Assembly: GCF_024437735.1 (NCBI RefSeq)
Contig: NZ_JANFQO010000006.1
Coordinates: 186,001-250,000 of the forward strand
DNA length: 64,000 nt
Source of the DNA: Tahibacter harae
GTDB taxonomy: Bacteria; Pseudomonadota; Gammaproteobacteria; Xanthomonadales; Rhodanobacteraceae
Direction: 5' to 3'
A model generated the notes under the pieces. The model searched no databases and had not been told where the DNA came from. It saw nothing but the letters and a program-made list of their open reading frames with translations. The position numbers and the translations under genes are program-made. Within the stretch, counting starts at the first letter, position 1. Each line of letters begins with the position of its first letter. Shown here one piece after another: positions 9,295-17,939 of this stretch.

Positions 9295-10215
9295 TCAGCG
9301 CACCCGCGCGAGCAGGCGCCGGGCGTAGTAGCGCAGGCGGCCCACGACACCGCTTTCCAGCGCGCGGCGCGATTCTTCCAACTGCGCATTGAGCTGGGAG
9401 ATGTCGCGGTACAGGCGCTGGTTGTGCTGGTCGCGCCGGGCAACGAGGTTGCGCAGCTCGGCCACGTCGTCCTCGCTCAGGGTATGGCCGGCGTGGAAAC
9501 GCGCCGGCAGCGGACGCTCGACGTAGATGGTGGAATGGGTCGGCGCCAGTTCCTCCGCCGGCCGCTCCGTTGTGTAGAAATACAGCGCGATCGAACGCCG
9601 CGTCACGCCGGCATGGCCGGACGGCACCTCGATGCGCTCGAAGCCGTGCCAGCTCCATTCGGTGGTCTCGAAGATCACGCCGCGGTTGAACAGCGGCGTG
9701 ATGCGCGTGACGCGGTCATCCGGCGAGCGCGGATCGGTATGCAGCTCCAGCGAGCCGCCCCAGCTGTCGTGCCATTCCGGATTGAGATACACGATCAGGT
9801 TCAGGCGCCGGTGCCAGGGCTCCACCGGATGGCGGTTGAAGTCGACATGAGCGTCCAGATCCTGGCCGTTGCGGTTCTCGTGGGTGCCGCCGCCGAAGTA
9901 GTGCGGGTCGTAGCGCAGGTCGGGTATGCCGGTCAGGCGCGACAGACGCGCGAGGAAGGCCGGTGACTGCACCAGATCATCCAGCGCGGCATAGGCGGGC
10001 CCGAGTTCGCGGATGCGCTCCACCGTGGATTTGTTGCCGATCTCGCCGTTCTCGTCGCGCGCGTTGCCGCGTTCGAAGGCGGGAAACTGGGCCAGCAGCT
10101 GCTGCGCGGTCTGCGCATCGAAGAAGCCTTCGATGACGGCGTGGCGGAACGGATCGCGGCGCTGGAAATCGGCCGCCAGCGCGTCCAGGCGCTGGTCGAG
10201 ATCAGGGGCTAGCAT
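9295..10215 (-). CDS. 2OG-Fe(II) oxygenase family protein
   Basis: 306 residues. The central double-stranded beta-helix shows the metal site: H-x-D in LDAHVDFNRHP (about residue 122) and a distal His with a 2-oxoglutarate-binding Arg in the WSWHGFERI ... TRRSIALYF region (about residues 188-210). This arrangement matches the prolyl-4-hydroxylase-like 2OG dioxygenases, which hydroxylate proteins or small molecules using O2 and 2-oxoglutarate. The C-terminal ~60 residues form a charged helical, coiled-coil-like tail. It is read just ahead of the GT-C-like gene and probably shares its transcript. The substrate is unknown; a glycan- or envelope-related target is inferred from context. Confidence 0.85.
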   Translation of the reverse strand: MLAPDLDQRLDALAADFQRRDPFRHAVIEGFFDAQTAQQLLAQFPAFERGNARDENGEIGNKSTVERIRELGPAYAALDDLVQSPAFLARLSRLTGIPDLRYDPHYFGGGTHENRNGQDLDAHVDFNRHPVEPWHRRLNLIVYLNPEWHDSWGGSLELHTDPRSPDDRVTRITPLFNRGVIFETTEWSWHGFERIEVPSGHAGVTRRSIALYFYTTERPAEELAPTHSTIYVERPLPARFHAGHTLSEDDVAELRNLVARRDQHNQRLYRDISQLNAQLEESRRALESGVVGRLRYYARRLLARVR

Positions 10216-10351
10216 GCGGGGACAGGTTCAAACGGGAACGGGATGATGCCATGCCGCGGCGACAGGCGCGCGGCAGCGCGGCGGGCATGGACGGCGGCAT
10301 GCAGGACGGCCCGGGCCGCCGCCGTGTGCCAGCACGGGAGCCGGCGCCGCC

Positions 10352-12094
10352 TCAGGCGCGGGCGGCGGCGCGCGCCAGCAGCAGCGTCAGCTGTTCGCGG
10401 TCCTCGGCCTTGAGCAGGCGCGGCGCCAGCCGGCGCAGGCGGCCGCGGTCGCAGCGGCCCACTGCATCGCGCACTTCCAGCAGGGCGCCGGTGTGCATGC
10501 TGAAATCGGTCAGGCCCAGCGCGATCAGCAGTGCGGTATAGCGCGCGTCCGAGGCCATCTCGCCGCACAGGCTGACCGGCTTCGCGTGTTTTTCGCCGCA
10601 GCGGATGATGGAAGCCAGCAGCTGCAGCACGGCCGGGTGCAGCGGGTCGTAGAGTTCCGACAGCGCATCGTTGTTGCGGTCGGCGGCCAGGGTGTACTGG
10701 ACCAGGTCGTTGGTGCCTATGGCGACGAAATCGACGTGGCGGATCAGGCTGGGCAGGGCGATTGCCGCCGCCGGCACCTCGATCATCGCGCCCAGCTCGA
10801 AATGGTCGGCGACTTCGTGGCCTTCGGTGCGCAGATCGCGGGCGCAAATCTGGATCAGGCTGCGCGCGGCACGGATTTCCAGGCTGTTGGTCACCATCGG
10901 CACCAGGATGCGGATGGGGCCGTAGGCCGAGGCGCGCAGGATCGCGCGCATCTGCGTGGCGAACAGCGCCGGCCGCTTCATGGACAGGCGCACGCCGCGC
11001 ATGCCCAGGGCGGGATTGGGTTCGCTGGTCAGGGCCAGGCCGGTGGTGTCGGCCTTGTCGGCGCCCAGGTCCAGGGTGCGTATGGTGACCGGCAGGCCGC
11101 CCATGCCCAGCACCAGGTCGCGATAGGCCTGGAACTGTTCGTCCTCATCGGGCAGGTGGTGGCGCTGCAGGAACAGGAATTCGGTGCGGTAAAGGCCTAT
11201 GCCGTCGGCGCCGTGGGCGCGCGCCTGGGCCACGTCGCCGGCCAGTTCGGCATTGGCGAACAGGCGAATCGGCGCGTCGTCGCGGGTGCGCGTGGGGGCG
11301 TGCGCCAGCTCGGCCAGGCGGCGGCCTTCGCGCAGGGCCTCGCGCTGGCGCTGGCGGTAGCGGGCCAGGTCCTGGGCGGTGGGATGGACGATGATCTGGC
11401 CTTGGTCGCCGTCGACCAGCAGCAGGTCGTCGTCATGCACCTCGGCCAGGGCATCGTGGGCGCCGACCACCATGGGCAGGCGCATGCTGCGCGCCAGGAT
11501 GGCGCTGTGCGACAGCGCGCTGGAGCCGGTGCAGACCGCGGCCAGCACGCCCTGCTCGGTGAGGTGGGTCATTTCCGCCGGCGCGATCTGGTCGCTGACC
11601 AGGATGGCGCCGACGCGGGCGGCGATCTGGCGTTCGGCCGGGCTGGTCTCCCGCGCCAGGGCCGACTGCACCCGGCCTATGACGTGGTCGATGTCCTCGC
11701 GCCGGCTGCGCAGGTAGGGATCGTCCATGGCCTCGAACACGGCGGCCAGGCGGTCGCGCTGCATCTTCAGCGCGGTGCCGGCGCGGTAGCGGCCGCGGCG
11801 CACCAGGTCGAACAGGCCGGTCAGCAGCTCCGGATCGTTCAGCAGCATGCTGTGGGCGTCGATGAACTCGCCGATCTCCCGGGCCAGGGCGCCGTGCAGC
11901 TTGTCGCGGATGGCGCGCAGCTCGGTCTGGGCGGTTTCCAGCGCCTGTTGCAGGCGGCTGGCCTCGGCTTCGATCTCGCCGGGCTCCAGCGGCGTGTCGT
12001 CGGCCACGAACTGGCTGGGCTGGACCAGCCGCGCCCGCCCCAGAACCATGCCGCGCGAGGCGCTGATGCCGGTCAGGACGATGCGCATGCTCAC
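10352..12094 (-). CDS. ptsI: PTS enzyme I (phosphoenolpyruvate-protein phosphotransferase)
   Basis: 580 residues, normal for enzyme I. It transfers phosphate from phosphoenolpyruvate to HPr. The phospho-accepting His lies in SSALSHSAILARSMRLP (about residue 190), and the C-terminal PEP-binding barrel has GIGLYRTEFLFL, GMRGVRLSM and the active Cys in VSLCGEMASD. It lacks the N-terminal GAF domain of PtsP. Read as GTG at 12094 (AAGGA lies 11 nt upstream); an ATG is two codons in. It is the last gene of the leftward EIIA-HPr-EI run, 130 nt after ptsH. No sugar-specific EIIBC gene lies in the window, consistent with a regulatory rather than transport chain. Confidence 0.96.
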   Translation of the reverse strand: MSMRIVLTGISASRGMVLGRARLVQPSQFVADDTPLEPGEIEAEASRLQQALETAQTELRAIRDKLHGALAREIGEFIDAHSMLLNDPELLTGLFDLVRRGRYRAGTALKMQRDRLAAVFEAMDDPYLRSRREDIDHVIGRVQSALARETSPAERQIAARVGAILVSDQIAPAEMTHLTEQGVLAAVCTGSSALSHSAILARSMRLPMVVGAHDALAEVHDDDLLLVDGDQGQIIVHPTAQDLARYRQRQREALREGRRLAELAHAPTRTRDDAPIRLFANAELAGDVAQARAHGADGIGLYRTEFLFLQRHHLPDEDEQFQAYRDLVLGMGGLPVTIRTLDLGADKADTTGLALTSEPNPALGMRGVRLSMKRPALFATQMRAILRASAYGPIRILVPMVTNSLEIRAARSLIQICARDLRTEGHEVADHFELGAMIEVPAAAIALPSLIRHVDFVAIGTNDLVQYTLAADRNNDALSELYDPLHPAVLQLLASIIRCGEKHAKPVSLCGEMASDARYTALLIALGLTDFSMHTGALLEVRDAVGRCDRGRLRRLAPRLLKAEDREQLTLLLARAAARA

Positions 12095-12224
12095 GGGTCA
12101 ACGGATCCTTGTAGTTGGGGTGGTGACGACGGCTATGGCGCAATCCGCATGAAGCGCAGCGTAACCCGGACCCGGCACGCCCGCCGCGGCGGACCGCGCC
12201 GCGCGATGTCCTTCGCGTTGTTGC

Positions 12225-12494
12225 TTACTGCCCTTCGTCGAACTTGCGTGCGAACAGGTCGGCGACGGCGTCCAGCGCCGCGGCTTCGTCGGCGCCCTCG
12301 GCGCGCACCGTCACCGGCGTTCCCATTCCGGCCGCGAGCATCATCACCCCCATGATGCTCTTGGCGTTGATCTCGCGTCCGCGGCAGCGCAGCCAGACCG
12401 TGGACGTGTAGTTCTGCAGCAGTTGCACCAGCTTGGCCGAGGCGCGGGCGTGCAGGCCCAGCTTGTTGCTGATGACGATGTCGCGTTCAAGCAT
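12225..12494 (-). CDS. ptsH: phosphocarrier protein HPr
   Basis: 89 residues, the standard size. His15 in GLHARASAKL is the site phosphorylated by enzyme I, and Ser46 in INAKSIMGVMML is the site used by HPr kinase; both are intact, so the protein can receive both signals. HprK is encoded 1.4 kb upstream in the same direction. The ATG overlaps the last 8 nt of the EIIA gene, implying translational coupling. In this neighbourhood HPr is expected to relay phosphate to EIIA-Man and EIIA-Ntr rather than to a sugar permease. Confidence 0.97.
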   Translation of the reverse strand: MLERDIVISNKLGLHARASAKLVQLLQNYTSTVWLRCRGREINAKSIMGVMMLAAGMGTPVTVRAEGADEAAALDAVADLFARKFDEGQ

Positions 12495-12879
12495 GATCTA
12501 TGCAGATTCCGCCGCGTCCGCCGCTGGCCGCAGTCTGCGCCAGCTGGTCCAGATCCTGATTGGGATAGTTCAGCACGCGCAGCAGCATCGGCAGGTTCAG
12601 CCCGCTCACGCAGTGGGTGCGGAAGCCGAGGCCGGAAAGACGCTGGGCGATGTTGCAGGGCGTGGAACCGTACAGGTCCGACAGTACCAGCACGCCGTCG
12701 CCCTGGTCGAGATGGCGCGCGCGGGCCGAGGCGTCGCCGAGGGCGCGTTCCGGATCGGCGCAGGCGCCCACTTCCAGCACCTCCAGCGGCAGGGCGAACT
12801 TGCCCAGCACATGATGCGCGGCGGAGACCAGCGCGTCGCCCATGGCTTCATGGGTCAGCAGCAGTACGCCTACGCTCAC
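12487..12879 (-). CDS. PTS EIIA component, mannose type
   Basis: 130 residues. The start is placed at the GTG at 12879 because a strong ribosome site GGAGGG (12888-12893) lies 8 nt upstream; a GTG at 12897 would only add six residues of unlike composition. The N-terminus MSVGVLLLTHEAM carries the phosphorylatable His10 expected for EIIA-Man, followed by a glycine/aspartate-rich LVLSDLYGSTPCNIA block typical of the fold. It is a stand-alone EIIA without IIB or IIC, as in Xanthomonads and other Proteobacteria where it works in signalling with HPr. It overlaps ptsH by 8 nt. Confidence 0.93.
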   Translation of the reverse strand: MSVGVLLLTHEAMGDALVSAAHHVLGKFALPLEVLEVGACADPERALGDASARARHLDQGDGVLVLSDLYGSTPCNIAQRLSGLGFRTHCVSGLNLPMLLRVLNYPNQDLDQLAQTAASGGRGGICIDHA

Positions 12880-12887
12880 GGCCGCAG

Positions 12888-12893
12888 CCCTCC
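12888..12893 (-). promoter_or_regulatory. ribosome-binding site fixing the EIIA-Man start
   Basis: The minus strand reads GGAGGG here, 8 nt before the GTG at 12879. It is one of the best Shine-Dalgarno matches in the window and decides between two GTG starts. Confidence 0.7.
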
Positions 12894-13029
12894 GCACAGG
12901 GCCGGGAGGGGCCGGTGCCGGGGAGTCAGCGCGTTGCAGTGGAAAGTCGCCATCACTATGCCTGCGGGTGGTTCTGTCGATGGGGCGGCTTGCAAGATTA
13001 CTGCCGTCCGCCCGGTAGATGGGGCCGTG

Positions 13030-13938
13030 TCACTCGAGTTCACGGTGGAAGGTCAGCACCTGCTCGCGGCTGCCGCGGAAGTGTTCAGCCAGGCGTTCGG
13101 CCAGGTAGACCGAACGGTGGCGGCCGCCGCTGCAGCCGATGCAGATGGTCACGTAGGAGCGGTTGTCGGCCTCGAAGCGCGGCAGCCATTCGTCCAGGAA
13201 GCCGGTGAGCTGGTCCAGGAAGCGGTTCACCTCGGGCTTGTGCTGCAGCCACTCGCGCACCGCCGCGTCCTTGCCCGAGAGCGGGCGCAGGGCCGGGTCC
13301 CAGTGCGGGTTGGGCAGCACGCGGGCGTCGAACACGAAATCGGCGTCGATTGGCAGACCACGCCGGTAGGCGAACGATTCGAACAGCAGCGACAGCTCGC
13401 CGCCGGCCATGCCCAGCTCGGTCGCGATCAGGCGGCGCAGCTGGTGCACGTTGAGTTCGCTGGAATCGACGACGCGGTCGGCGATGGCGGCCAGCGGGCG
13501 CAGCAGTTTGCGCTCCAGCGCGATGGCGTCGTGCAGCGGCAGGCCGTCGGCGGACAGCGGATGGCGCCGGCGCGTGTCGGAGAAGCGCTTGGACAGCACA
13601 TCGTCGCGGCTGTCGAGGAAGATCAGCTGGTAGTCGATGCCGGTGCGGGCGAGGTCGGCCAGCACCTGCGGCAGCTGGTTGAGATCCTCGCTGCGGTTGC
13701 GCACGTCCACGCCGACGGCGATGCGGCGGTGGCCGCCGGAGCTGACCGCGTCGACCAGGGACGGCATCAGGCCGGCCGGCAGGTTGTCGACGCAGTAGAA
13801 ATCGAAATCCTCCAGCGTGCGCAGGGCGATGGTCTTGCCGGCGCCGGAAAGGCCGGACAGCACGACCAGCTGGATGGCGTTGGCGTTTGCGCCGGCGGCC
13901 GGCACGCTGCCGTTGTCGTCGACGGGCGTGTTCACCAC
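13030..13938 (-). CDS. rapZ: RNase adapter protein / nucleotide-binding RapZ
   Basis: 302 residues, close to the usual ~285. The P-loop GLSGAGKT is at about residues 29-36 and is followed by [13 protein letters not shown], a family signature; the C-terminal domain has the conserved [14 protein letters not shown] segment that binds amino-sugar phosphate or RNA in RapZ. In E. coli RapZ directs glmZ RNA processing to control GlmS and hence amino-sugar supply; whether that holds here is not visible. The frame opens with tandem GTG codons overlapping the end of hprK by 7 nt, so the first ~20 residues are uncertain. Confidence 0.95.
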   Translation of the reverse strand: MVNTPVDDNGSVPAAGANANAIQLVVLSGLSGAGKTIALRTLEDFDFYCVDNLPAGLMPSLVDAVSSGGHRRIAVGVDVRNRSEDLNQLPQVLADLARTGIDYQLIFLDSRDDVLSKRFSDTRRRHPLSADGLPLHDAIALERKLLRPLAAIADRVVDSSELNVHQLRRLIATELGMAGGELSLLFESFAYRRGLPIDADFVFDARVLPNPHWDPALRPLSGKDAAVREWLQHKPEVNRFLDQLTGFLDEWLPRFEADNRSYVTICIGCSGGRHRSVYLAERLAEHFRGSREQVLTFHRELE

Positions 13939-14882
13939 GGTGCCTGCCGCTGCAGTTGATGGGCCTGGCGGTCGATGAAGGTCTGCGCCGGGTCTATGCC
14001 CTTGCTCTTGAGCATGTGGCTGCGCACGGCGGCTTCGACCAGCACCGCGAGGTTGCGCCCGGGCGCGACCGGAATGGCGATCTGCGGGATGCGCGTCTCC
14101 AGGATCTCGCGGTAGCCGACATCGCCGGTCAGCCGCTTCATGCCATCGACATCGTCCAGCGGATTGAGCGGCCGCAGGTGCACCACCAGACGCAGGTATT
14201 TGGACGGCTTGACCGCGGTATGGCCGAACATCTCGCGCACGTTCAGCACGCCCAGGCCGCGCACTTCGAGCAGGTCCTGCAGCAGCTCCGGACAGCGGCC
14301 GTCGATCACGTCCGGCGCGATCTGGGTGAATTCGGGGGCGTCGTCGGCGACCAGGCGGTGGCCGCGGGTGAGCAGTTCCAGCGCCAGCTCGCTCTTGCCC
14401 GAGCCGGATTCGCCGGTAATGAGCACGCCGATGGAATACACCTCCATCAGCACGCCGTGCAGGGTTTCATGCCGTGCCAGCACGCGCGCGAGGTGGTATT
14501 GCAGGAAAGTCAGGATCTCGTGGCCGCGCTTGGGGCTGGACCACAGCGGCGTGTCGGATTCGTCGGCCGCCTCGCGCAGGTCGCTGGGCACGGCCTGGTC
14601 CTTGGTCACGATCAGGGCGGTGGGACGGTAGTTGATGATTTTCTGCACCGTCTCCCAGCGCTGGCGCGAGTCCAGGCTGTCGAGGTAGTTCAGTTCCTCG
14701 GTGCCGATGATCTGTACCTTGTTCGGATAGATCACGTTGAGGTAGCCGACCATGGACGGGCGGCGGGCCTGGTGGTCGCCGGGGTCCAGGCTGCGGCCGT
14801 TGCCGTGGGATCCGGCGGTCCAGCGCAATGACAGGCGATCGGCAACACTGTCGAACAGCTGGCGGGCAGTCAGTCGGTCCAT
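13932..14882 (-). CDS. hprK: HPr kinase/phosphorylase
   Basis: 316 residues from the ATG at 14882, which gives the family-type N-terminus ([21 protein letters not shown]) and leaves an 8-nt gap after ptsN. The P-loop GESGSGKS is near residue 160, with the HprK signature [15 protein letters not shown] further on; these are the kinase and phosphorylase elements. The enzyme phosphorylates Ser46 of HPr, which is intact here. HprK in Gram-negatives commonly lies next to PTS-Ntr genes as seen here. Overlaps rapZ by 7 nt. Confidence 0.95.
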   Translation of the reverse strand: MDRLTARQLFDSVADRLSLRWTAGSHGNGRSLDPGDHQARRPSMVGYLNVIYPNKVQIIGTEELNYLDSLDSRQRWETVQKIINYRPTALIVTKDQAVPSDLREAADESDTPLWSSPKRGHEILTFLQYHLARVLARHETLHGVLMEVYSIGVLITGESGSGKSELALELLTRGHRLVADDAPEFTQIAPDVIDGRCPELLQDLLEVRGLGVLNVREMFGHTAVKPSKYLRLVVHLRPLNPLDDVDGMKRLTGDVGYREILETRIPQIAIPVAPGRNLAVLVEAAVRSHMLKSKGIDPAQTFIDRQAHQLQRQAPW

Positions 14883-14890
14883 GGCGGCGG

Positions 14891-15343
14891 TCAGGCGAGC
14901 TGGCCCCATTCTGCCAGTTCGGCGTAGAGCGCGCTGGCGTCGTTCGCATCGCGCAGGCGCTTGAGCGTAGCCGGATCAGAGGCGCGGGTGGCGATGTCGG
15001 CCAGCAGCGACAGGTGTTCCGTGGTGAAGTGGCTGGGTGTGACCAGGGCCGCGAACAGGTCCACCGGCTGGCCGTCGGCCGCGCCGTAGGGGATGGGTTT
15101 CTGCAGGCGGATGAAGGCGGCCCGCGGCCGGTCCAGCAGGGCGCAGCGCCCGTGCGGCAGGGCGAAACCCTGGCCCAGCGCGGTGGAACCCAGTCCTTCG
15201 CGTTCGCTCAGGGCCTCCAGCACGGCCAGGGCCTGGTCCTCGGGCACCAGCAGCTGGGCCAGGGCCTCCAGCAGGGCACGGCGCGATCCGGTGCGCAGGC
15301 CGGCCGCGACGCTGTCGGGACTCAGTAGATCGCTGAAACGCAT
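14891..15343 (-). CDS. ptsN: PTS IIA-like nitrogen regulatory protein
   Basis: 150 residues from the ATG at 15343 ([12 protein letters not shown]); a longer frame adds 38 Pro/Ser/Arg-rich residues that do not look like protein. The EIIA-Fru-type domain carries the phosphoacceptor His in GFALPHGRC (about residue 67) and [10 protein letters not shown] later. EIIA-Ntr receives phosphate from HPr-type carriers and regulates potassium transport, KdpD and other targets in other bacteria. It begins the leftward run ptsN-hprK-rapZ-EIIA-ptsH-ptsI. It lies behind a terminator for hpf, so it should have its own promoter in the 15344-15603 interval. Confidence 0.94.
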   Translation of the reverse strand: MRFSDLLSPDSVAAGLRTGSRRALLEALAQLLVPEDQALAVLEALSEREGLGSTALGQGFALPHGRCALLDRPRAAFIRLQKPIPYGAADGQPVDLFAALVTPSHFTTEHLSLLADIATRASDPATLKRLRDANDASALYAELAEWGQLA

Positions 15344-15431
15344 GCCGCGGGCAGGTAGTCGCGAAAGGCGCGGATGATAGCGCGGGTTTTGCGGCGGTGC
15401 GGAAGAAATTGGTCGGGGCTGGGTTTGTGAA

Positions 15432-15480
15432 TGGGGATCCGGGATGCGGGAAAGCACGGGATCGGCGATTCAGGATGCGG
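15432..15480. repeat. degenerate GGGATTCGGGATT-type intergenic repeat
   Basis: The stretch contains GGGGATCCGGGATGCGGG followed by CGGGATCGGCGATTCAGG, imperfect heptad-like units related to the repeats at 15735, 32057, 35351, 44524 and 63521. It sits in the 426-bp gap between hpf and ptsN, where no gene is supported. Confidence 0.5.
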
Positions 15481-15603
15481 AGGCGTCGCGGAGGAGGATG
15501 CGGGACCGACTGCCGCAGGCCGGTAGTGAGCACGGGCCTGTGGCCTGGGCGCGGCGGGATCCCGCTCAGGCGCTGGCCGGCGATTCCCGCAGCTGCCGAA
15601 ACG

Positions 15604-15630
15604 AAAAAGGAGCGCATTGCGCGCTCCTTT
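15604..15630 (-). terminator. intrinsic terminator after hpf
   Basis: Perfect 10-bp arms AAAGGAGCGC (15606-15615) and GCGCTCCTTT (15621-15630) enclose a 5-nt loop. On the minus strand the hairpin is followed by a run of five T (15608-15604), so it ends leftward transcripts arriving from hpf and separates them from ptsN. Confidence 0.85.
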
Positions 15631-15734
15631 GTGCAGGATTTGCCGGATTGCCAACACTCAATTCAGCGGTGCTGGATTTCCGGCGGTGTTTTTCGCGGGA
15701 TCCGGGCGGGGGGCGGGCCGTCCGCACATCCGGA

Positions 15735-15767
15735 CCAATCCCGAATCCCCAGTCCCGGATCCCGGCC
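15735..15767. repeat. AATCCCGAATCCCC-type intergenic repeat
   Basis: CAATCCCGAATCCCCAGTCC followed by CGGATCCCGG just past the hpf stop. It is the reverse complement form of the GGGATTCGGGATT family found at several intergenic places in the window. Confidence 0.6.
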
Positions 15768-15769
15768 TT

Positions 15770-16099
15770 TCAGACCATCCGCTCCGCCGCGCGCAGCGCT
15801 TCGCCCTTGTGATGGTCGGTCAGCTTTTCCTTGTGCTTGCGGATCTGCCCGTCGAGCTTGTCGGCGAGGGCGTCGATCGCGGCGTACATGTCGTCGGCGC
15901 TGGCTTCGGCGTGGATGATCTTGCCGGCGGCTGCATGCAGGGTGGCGTCCGCCTTGTGCACCAGCTTCTCCACGCTCAGCTGCACGCCGACGTCATGGAG
16001 GTGGTCGAAATGGCGCAGGATGCGCTCGAACTTGCTTTCGACATAGCTGCGCAGGGCCGGCGTCACATCAACCTTGGGGCCGCTGACATTGATCTGCAT
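15770..16099 (-). CDS. hpf: ribosome hibernation promoting factor (short HPF/RaiA family)
   Basis: 109 residues, the short form. The sequence shows the beta-alpha-beta-beta-beta-alpha fold pattern: MQINVSGPKVDVTPALR at the start and the basic IRKHKEKLTDHHKG segment near the C-terminus. HPF binds the 30S subunit in stationary phase and promotes inactive ribosome dimers. It follows rpoN (gap 131 nt) as in many Proteobacteria. A strong ribosome site AAAGGAGAAG precedes the ATG at 16099. A clear intrinsic terminator lies 140 nt downstream. Confidence 0.96.
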   Translation of the reverse strand: MQINVSGPKVDVTPALRSYVESKFERILRHFDHLHDVGVQLSVEKLVHKADATLHAAAGKIIHAEASADDMYAAIDALADKLDGQIRKHKEKLTDHHKGEALRAAERMV

Positions 16100-16230
16100 G
16101 GTGCTTCTCCTTTACTTGAGCGCTCCTGACGCGGAACGCGGTCGGCACCGGCGTACGGCACGGTGCGAAAAAGGGTGTCTTCAGCACTGACCTGCTAATG
16201 GCATGAGGGTTCCCGGCGCCGGCTTCAAGT

Positions 16231-17685
16231 TCAGCTGAGGCGGCAACGTTCATTCGAGGCGGCGATGTTCATGGCCTCGCGGTACTTGGCCACGGTGCGC
16301 CGCGCCACGTTGATGCCGCGGCGGTTGAGTTCCTCGGCCAGGCCCTGGTCGGACAAGGGCTTGCCGCTGGGTTCCCCGTCGATGAGCTTCTTGATCATGG
16401 CCTGGATCGCCGTGGCCGAGGCGCTGCCGCCATCGACCGTGGATACGCCGCTGGAGAAGAAGTGCTTGAACTCGAAGGTGCCGCGCGGCGTGTACAGGAA
16501 CTTGCGCGTGGTCACGCGCGAGACGGTGGATTCGTGCATGCCGATTTCCTCGGCCACATCCTTGAGCACCAGCGGCTTCATCGCCTCGGGGCCGTAGTCC
16601 AGGAAGGCACTCTGCGCGCGCACGATGGCCTGGGCTACCTTGAGGATGGTGTCGGCGCGGGTCTTGAGGCTCTTTATCAGCCAGCGCGCTTCCTGCAGCT
16701 GGCCGCGCAGGTAGGAGGCGTCGTCGCGCTGGGCCCGGGCGATCAGGGATTCGTAATGGCGGTTGATGGCCAGCTGCGGCTGGCAGCCCGGCGCCAGGCT
16801 GACCTGCCACTGGCCCTGGCTGCGGTAGGCGTAGGCATCGGGCGCGACGTATTCCGGCGCCGAGCTGGATACGCTGGAGCCGGGCTTGGGATCCAGCGCG
16901 CGGATCAGCTGCACGGCGGCGTCGATCTGGTCGGCGCCGGCCTTGAGACTGCGGCTGAGCCGGGCACGGTCGTTCTTGGCCAGCACTTCCAGATGATCGG
17001 CGACGATGGCCCGGGCCACGGCCAGGCCTTCGACTTCCGGCTCGAACGCATCCAGCTGCACCAGCAGGCATTCGCGCAGGTTGCGGCTGGCCACGCCCAG
17101 CGGGTCGAAGCGCTGCACGCGGTGCCGCACGGCTTCGATCTCGTCGGCCTCGACCTGGTACAGGCTGGCCAGGCCCTGCTGTATGGCCTCGACCGGCTCG
17201 TGCAGGTAGCCGTCGTCGTCGATGGCTTCGATCAGGGCGACGGCGATGGCGCGGTCGCGCGCCGACATCGGGGTGAGGTTGAGCTGCCACAGCAAGTGAT
17301 CGCGCAGATCCTGCTGTTCGGGTTCCTGCGGCTCGAATTCGTCGTCGGAAGGTGCGTTGCGGGCGGGCGCGTCGAAAGCGGCTTCAAGCGCGTCGAAGCG
17401 TTCCTCGTCGGCTTCGCGCGATTCGCTTTCGCTGCTGCCGGCCTCGCTGCTGCTGTTGCGGCTGTCGAGGAACTCGGCCGGTGCGGCGTCGGGCTGGGCC
17501 GGGGCTTCGGCCGGCGCCGGTTCGCTGGATTCTTCGGGGAGTTCCAGCAGCGGATTGGATTCCAGCGCTTCGCGCAGTTCCATTTCCAGCTCTACGCTGG
17601 AAAGTTGCAGCAGGCGTATGGCCTGTTGCAGCTGCGGCGTGAGCGCCAGTTGCTGGTGCAGACGAAGATTTAACGCGGGCTTCAT
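16231..17685 (-). CDS. rpoN: RNA polymerase sigma-54 factor
   Basis: 484 residues, full length. Region I is Gln/Leu-rich (TPQLQQAIRLLQLSSVELEM) and serves activator response; region II is a long acidic linker (~60-110); the core-binding and HTH parts follow; the RpoN box ARRTVAKYRE lies near residue 463 and reads the -24 promoter element. Sigma-54 needs AAA+ activators and controls nitrogen, motility and envelope functions. The ATG at 17685 has AGGA six nt upstream. It precedes hpf and the PTS-Ntr genes in the same direction. Gap to lptB is 254 nt, likely with its own promoter; no gene is seen there. Confidence 0.97.
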   Translation of the reverse strand: MKPALNLRLHQQLALTPQLQQAIRLLQLSSVELEMELREALESNPLLELPEESSEPAPAEAPAQPDAAPAEFLDSRNSSSEAGSSESESREADEERFDALEAAFDAPARNAPSDDEFEPQEPEQQDLRDHLLWQLNLTPMSARDRAIAVALIEAIDDDGYLHEPVEAIQQGLASLYQVEADEIEAVRHRVQRFDPLGVASRNLRECLLVQLDAFEPEVEGLAVARAIVADHLEVLAKNDRARLSRSLKAGADQIDAAVQLIRALDPKPGSSVSSSAPEYVAPDAYAYRSQGQWQVSLAPGCQPQLAINRHYESLIARAQRDDASYLRGQLQEARWLIKSLKTRADTILKVAQAIVRAQSAFLDYGPEAMKPLVLKDVAEEIGMHESTVSRVTTRKFLYTPRGTFEFKHFFSSGVSTVDGGSASATAIQAMIKKLIDGEPSGKPLSDQGLAEELNRRGINVARRTVAKYREAMNIAASNERCRLS

Positions 17686-17939
17686 CAGTCATCCTGTTCC
17701 AGGGCATTGCGCCGGGCTGCGCCAGCCAAGCGGAGCGTCGGCGGCTCCATCCTAATGCGGAAAACGGCCTGCGGGAACCGCAGAAGATGCCCTGCGCAGA
17801 TGACTTGCAGGTTGCGCCGGATTGGCGGAGGATTGGACAGGTTTGCCCGCTGCGGCCGGGCCCGCGACGGCCGTGGACCGCCGCGGTATTTCTTGTCAAT
17901 TTCTCGTCAATGTGGATCTGTAGCCTCGTGCACTACGGG

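Noticed and set aside
10493-12355. 620-codon plus-strand frame opposite ptsI
   Set aside because: ptsI on the other strand is complete and canonical; this frame is low-complexity Gly/Ala/Gln.
16100-16230. Possible small gene or RNA between rpoN and hpf
   Set aside because: Apart from the hpf ribosome site no frame or stable hairpin could be supported.
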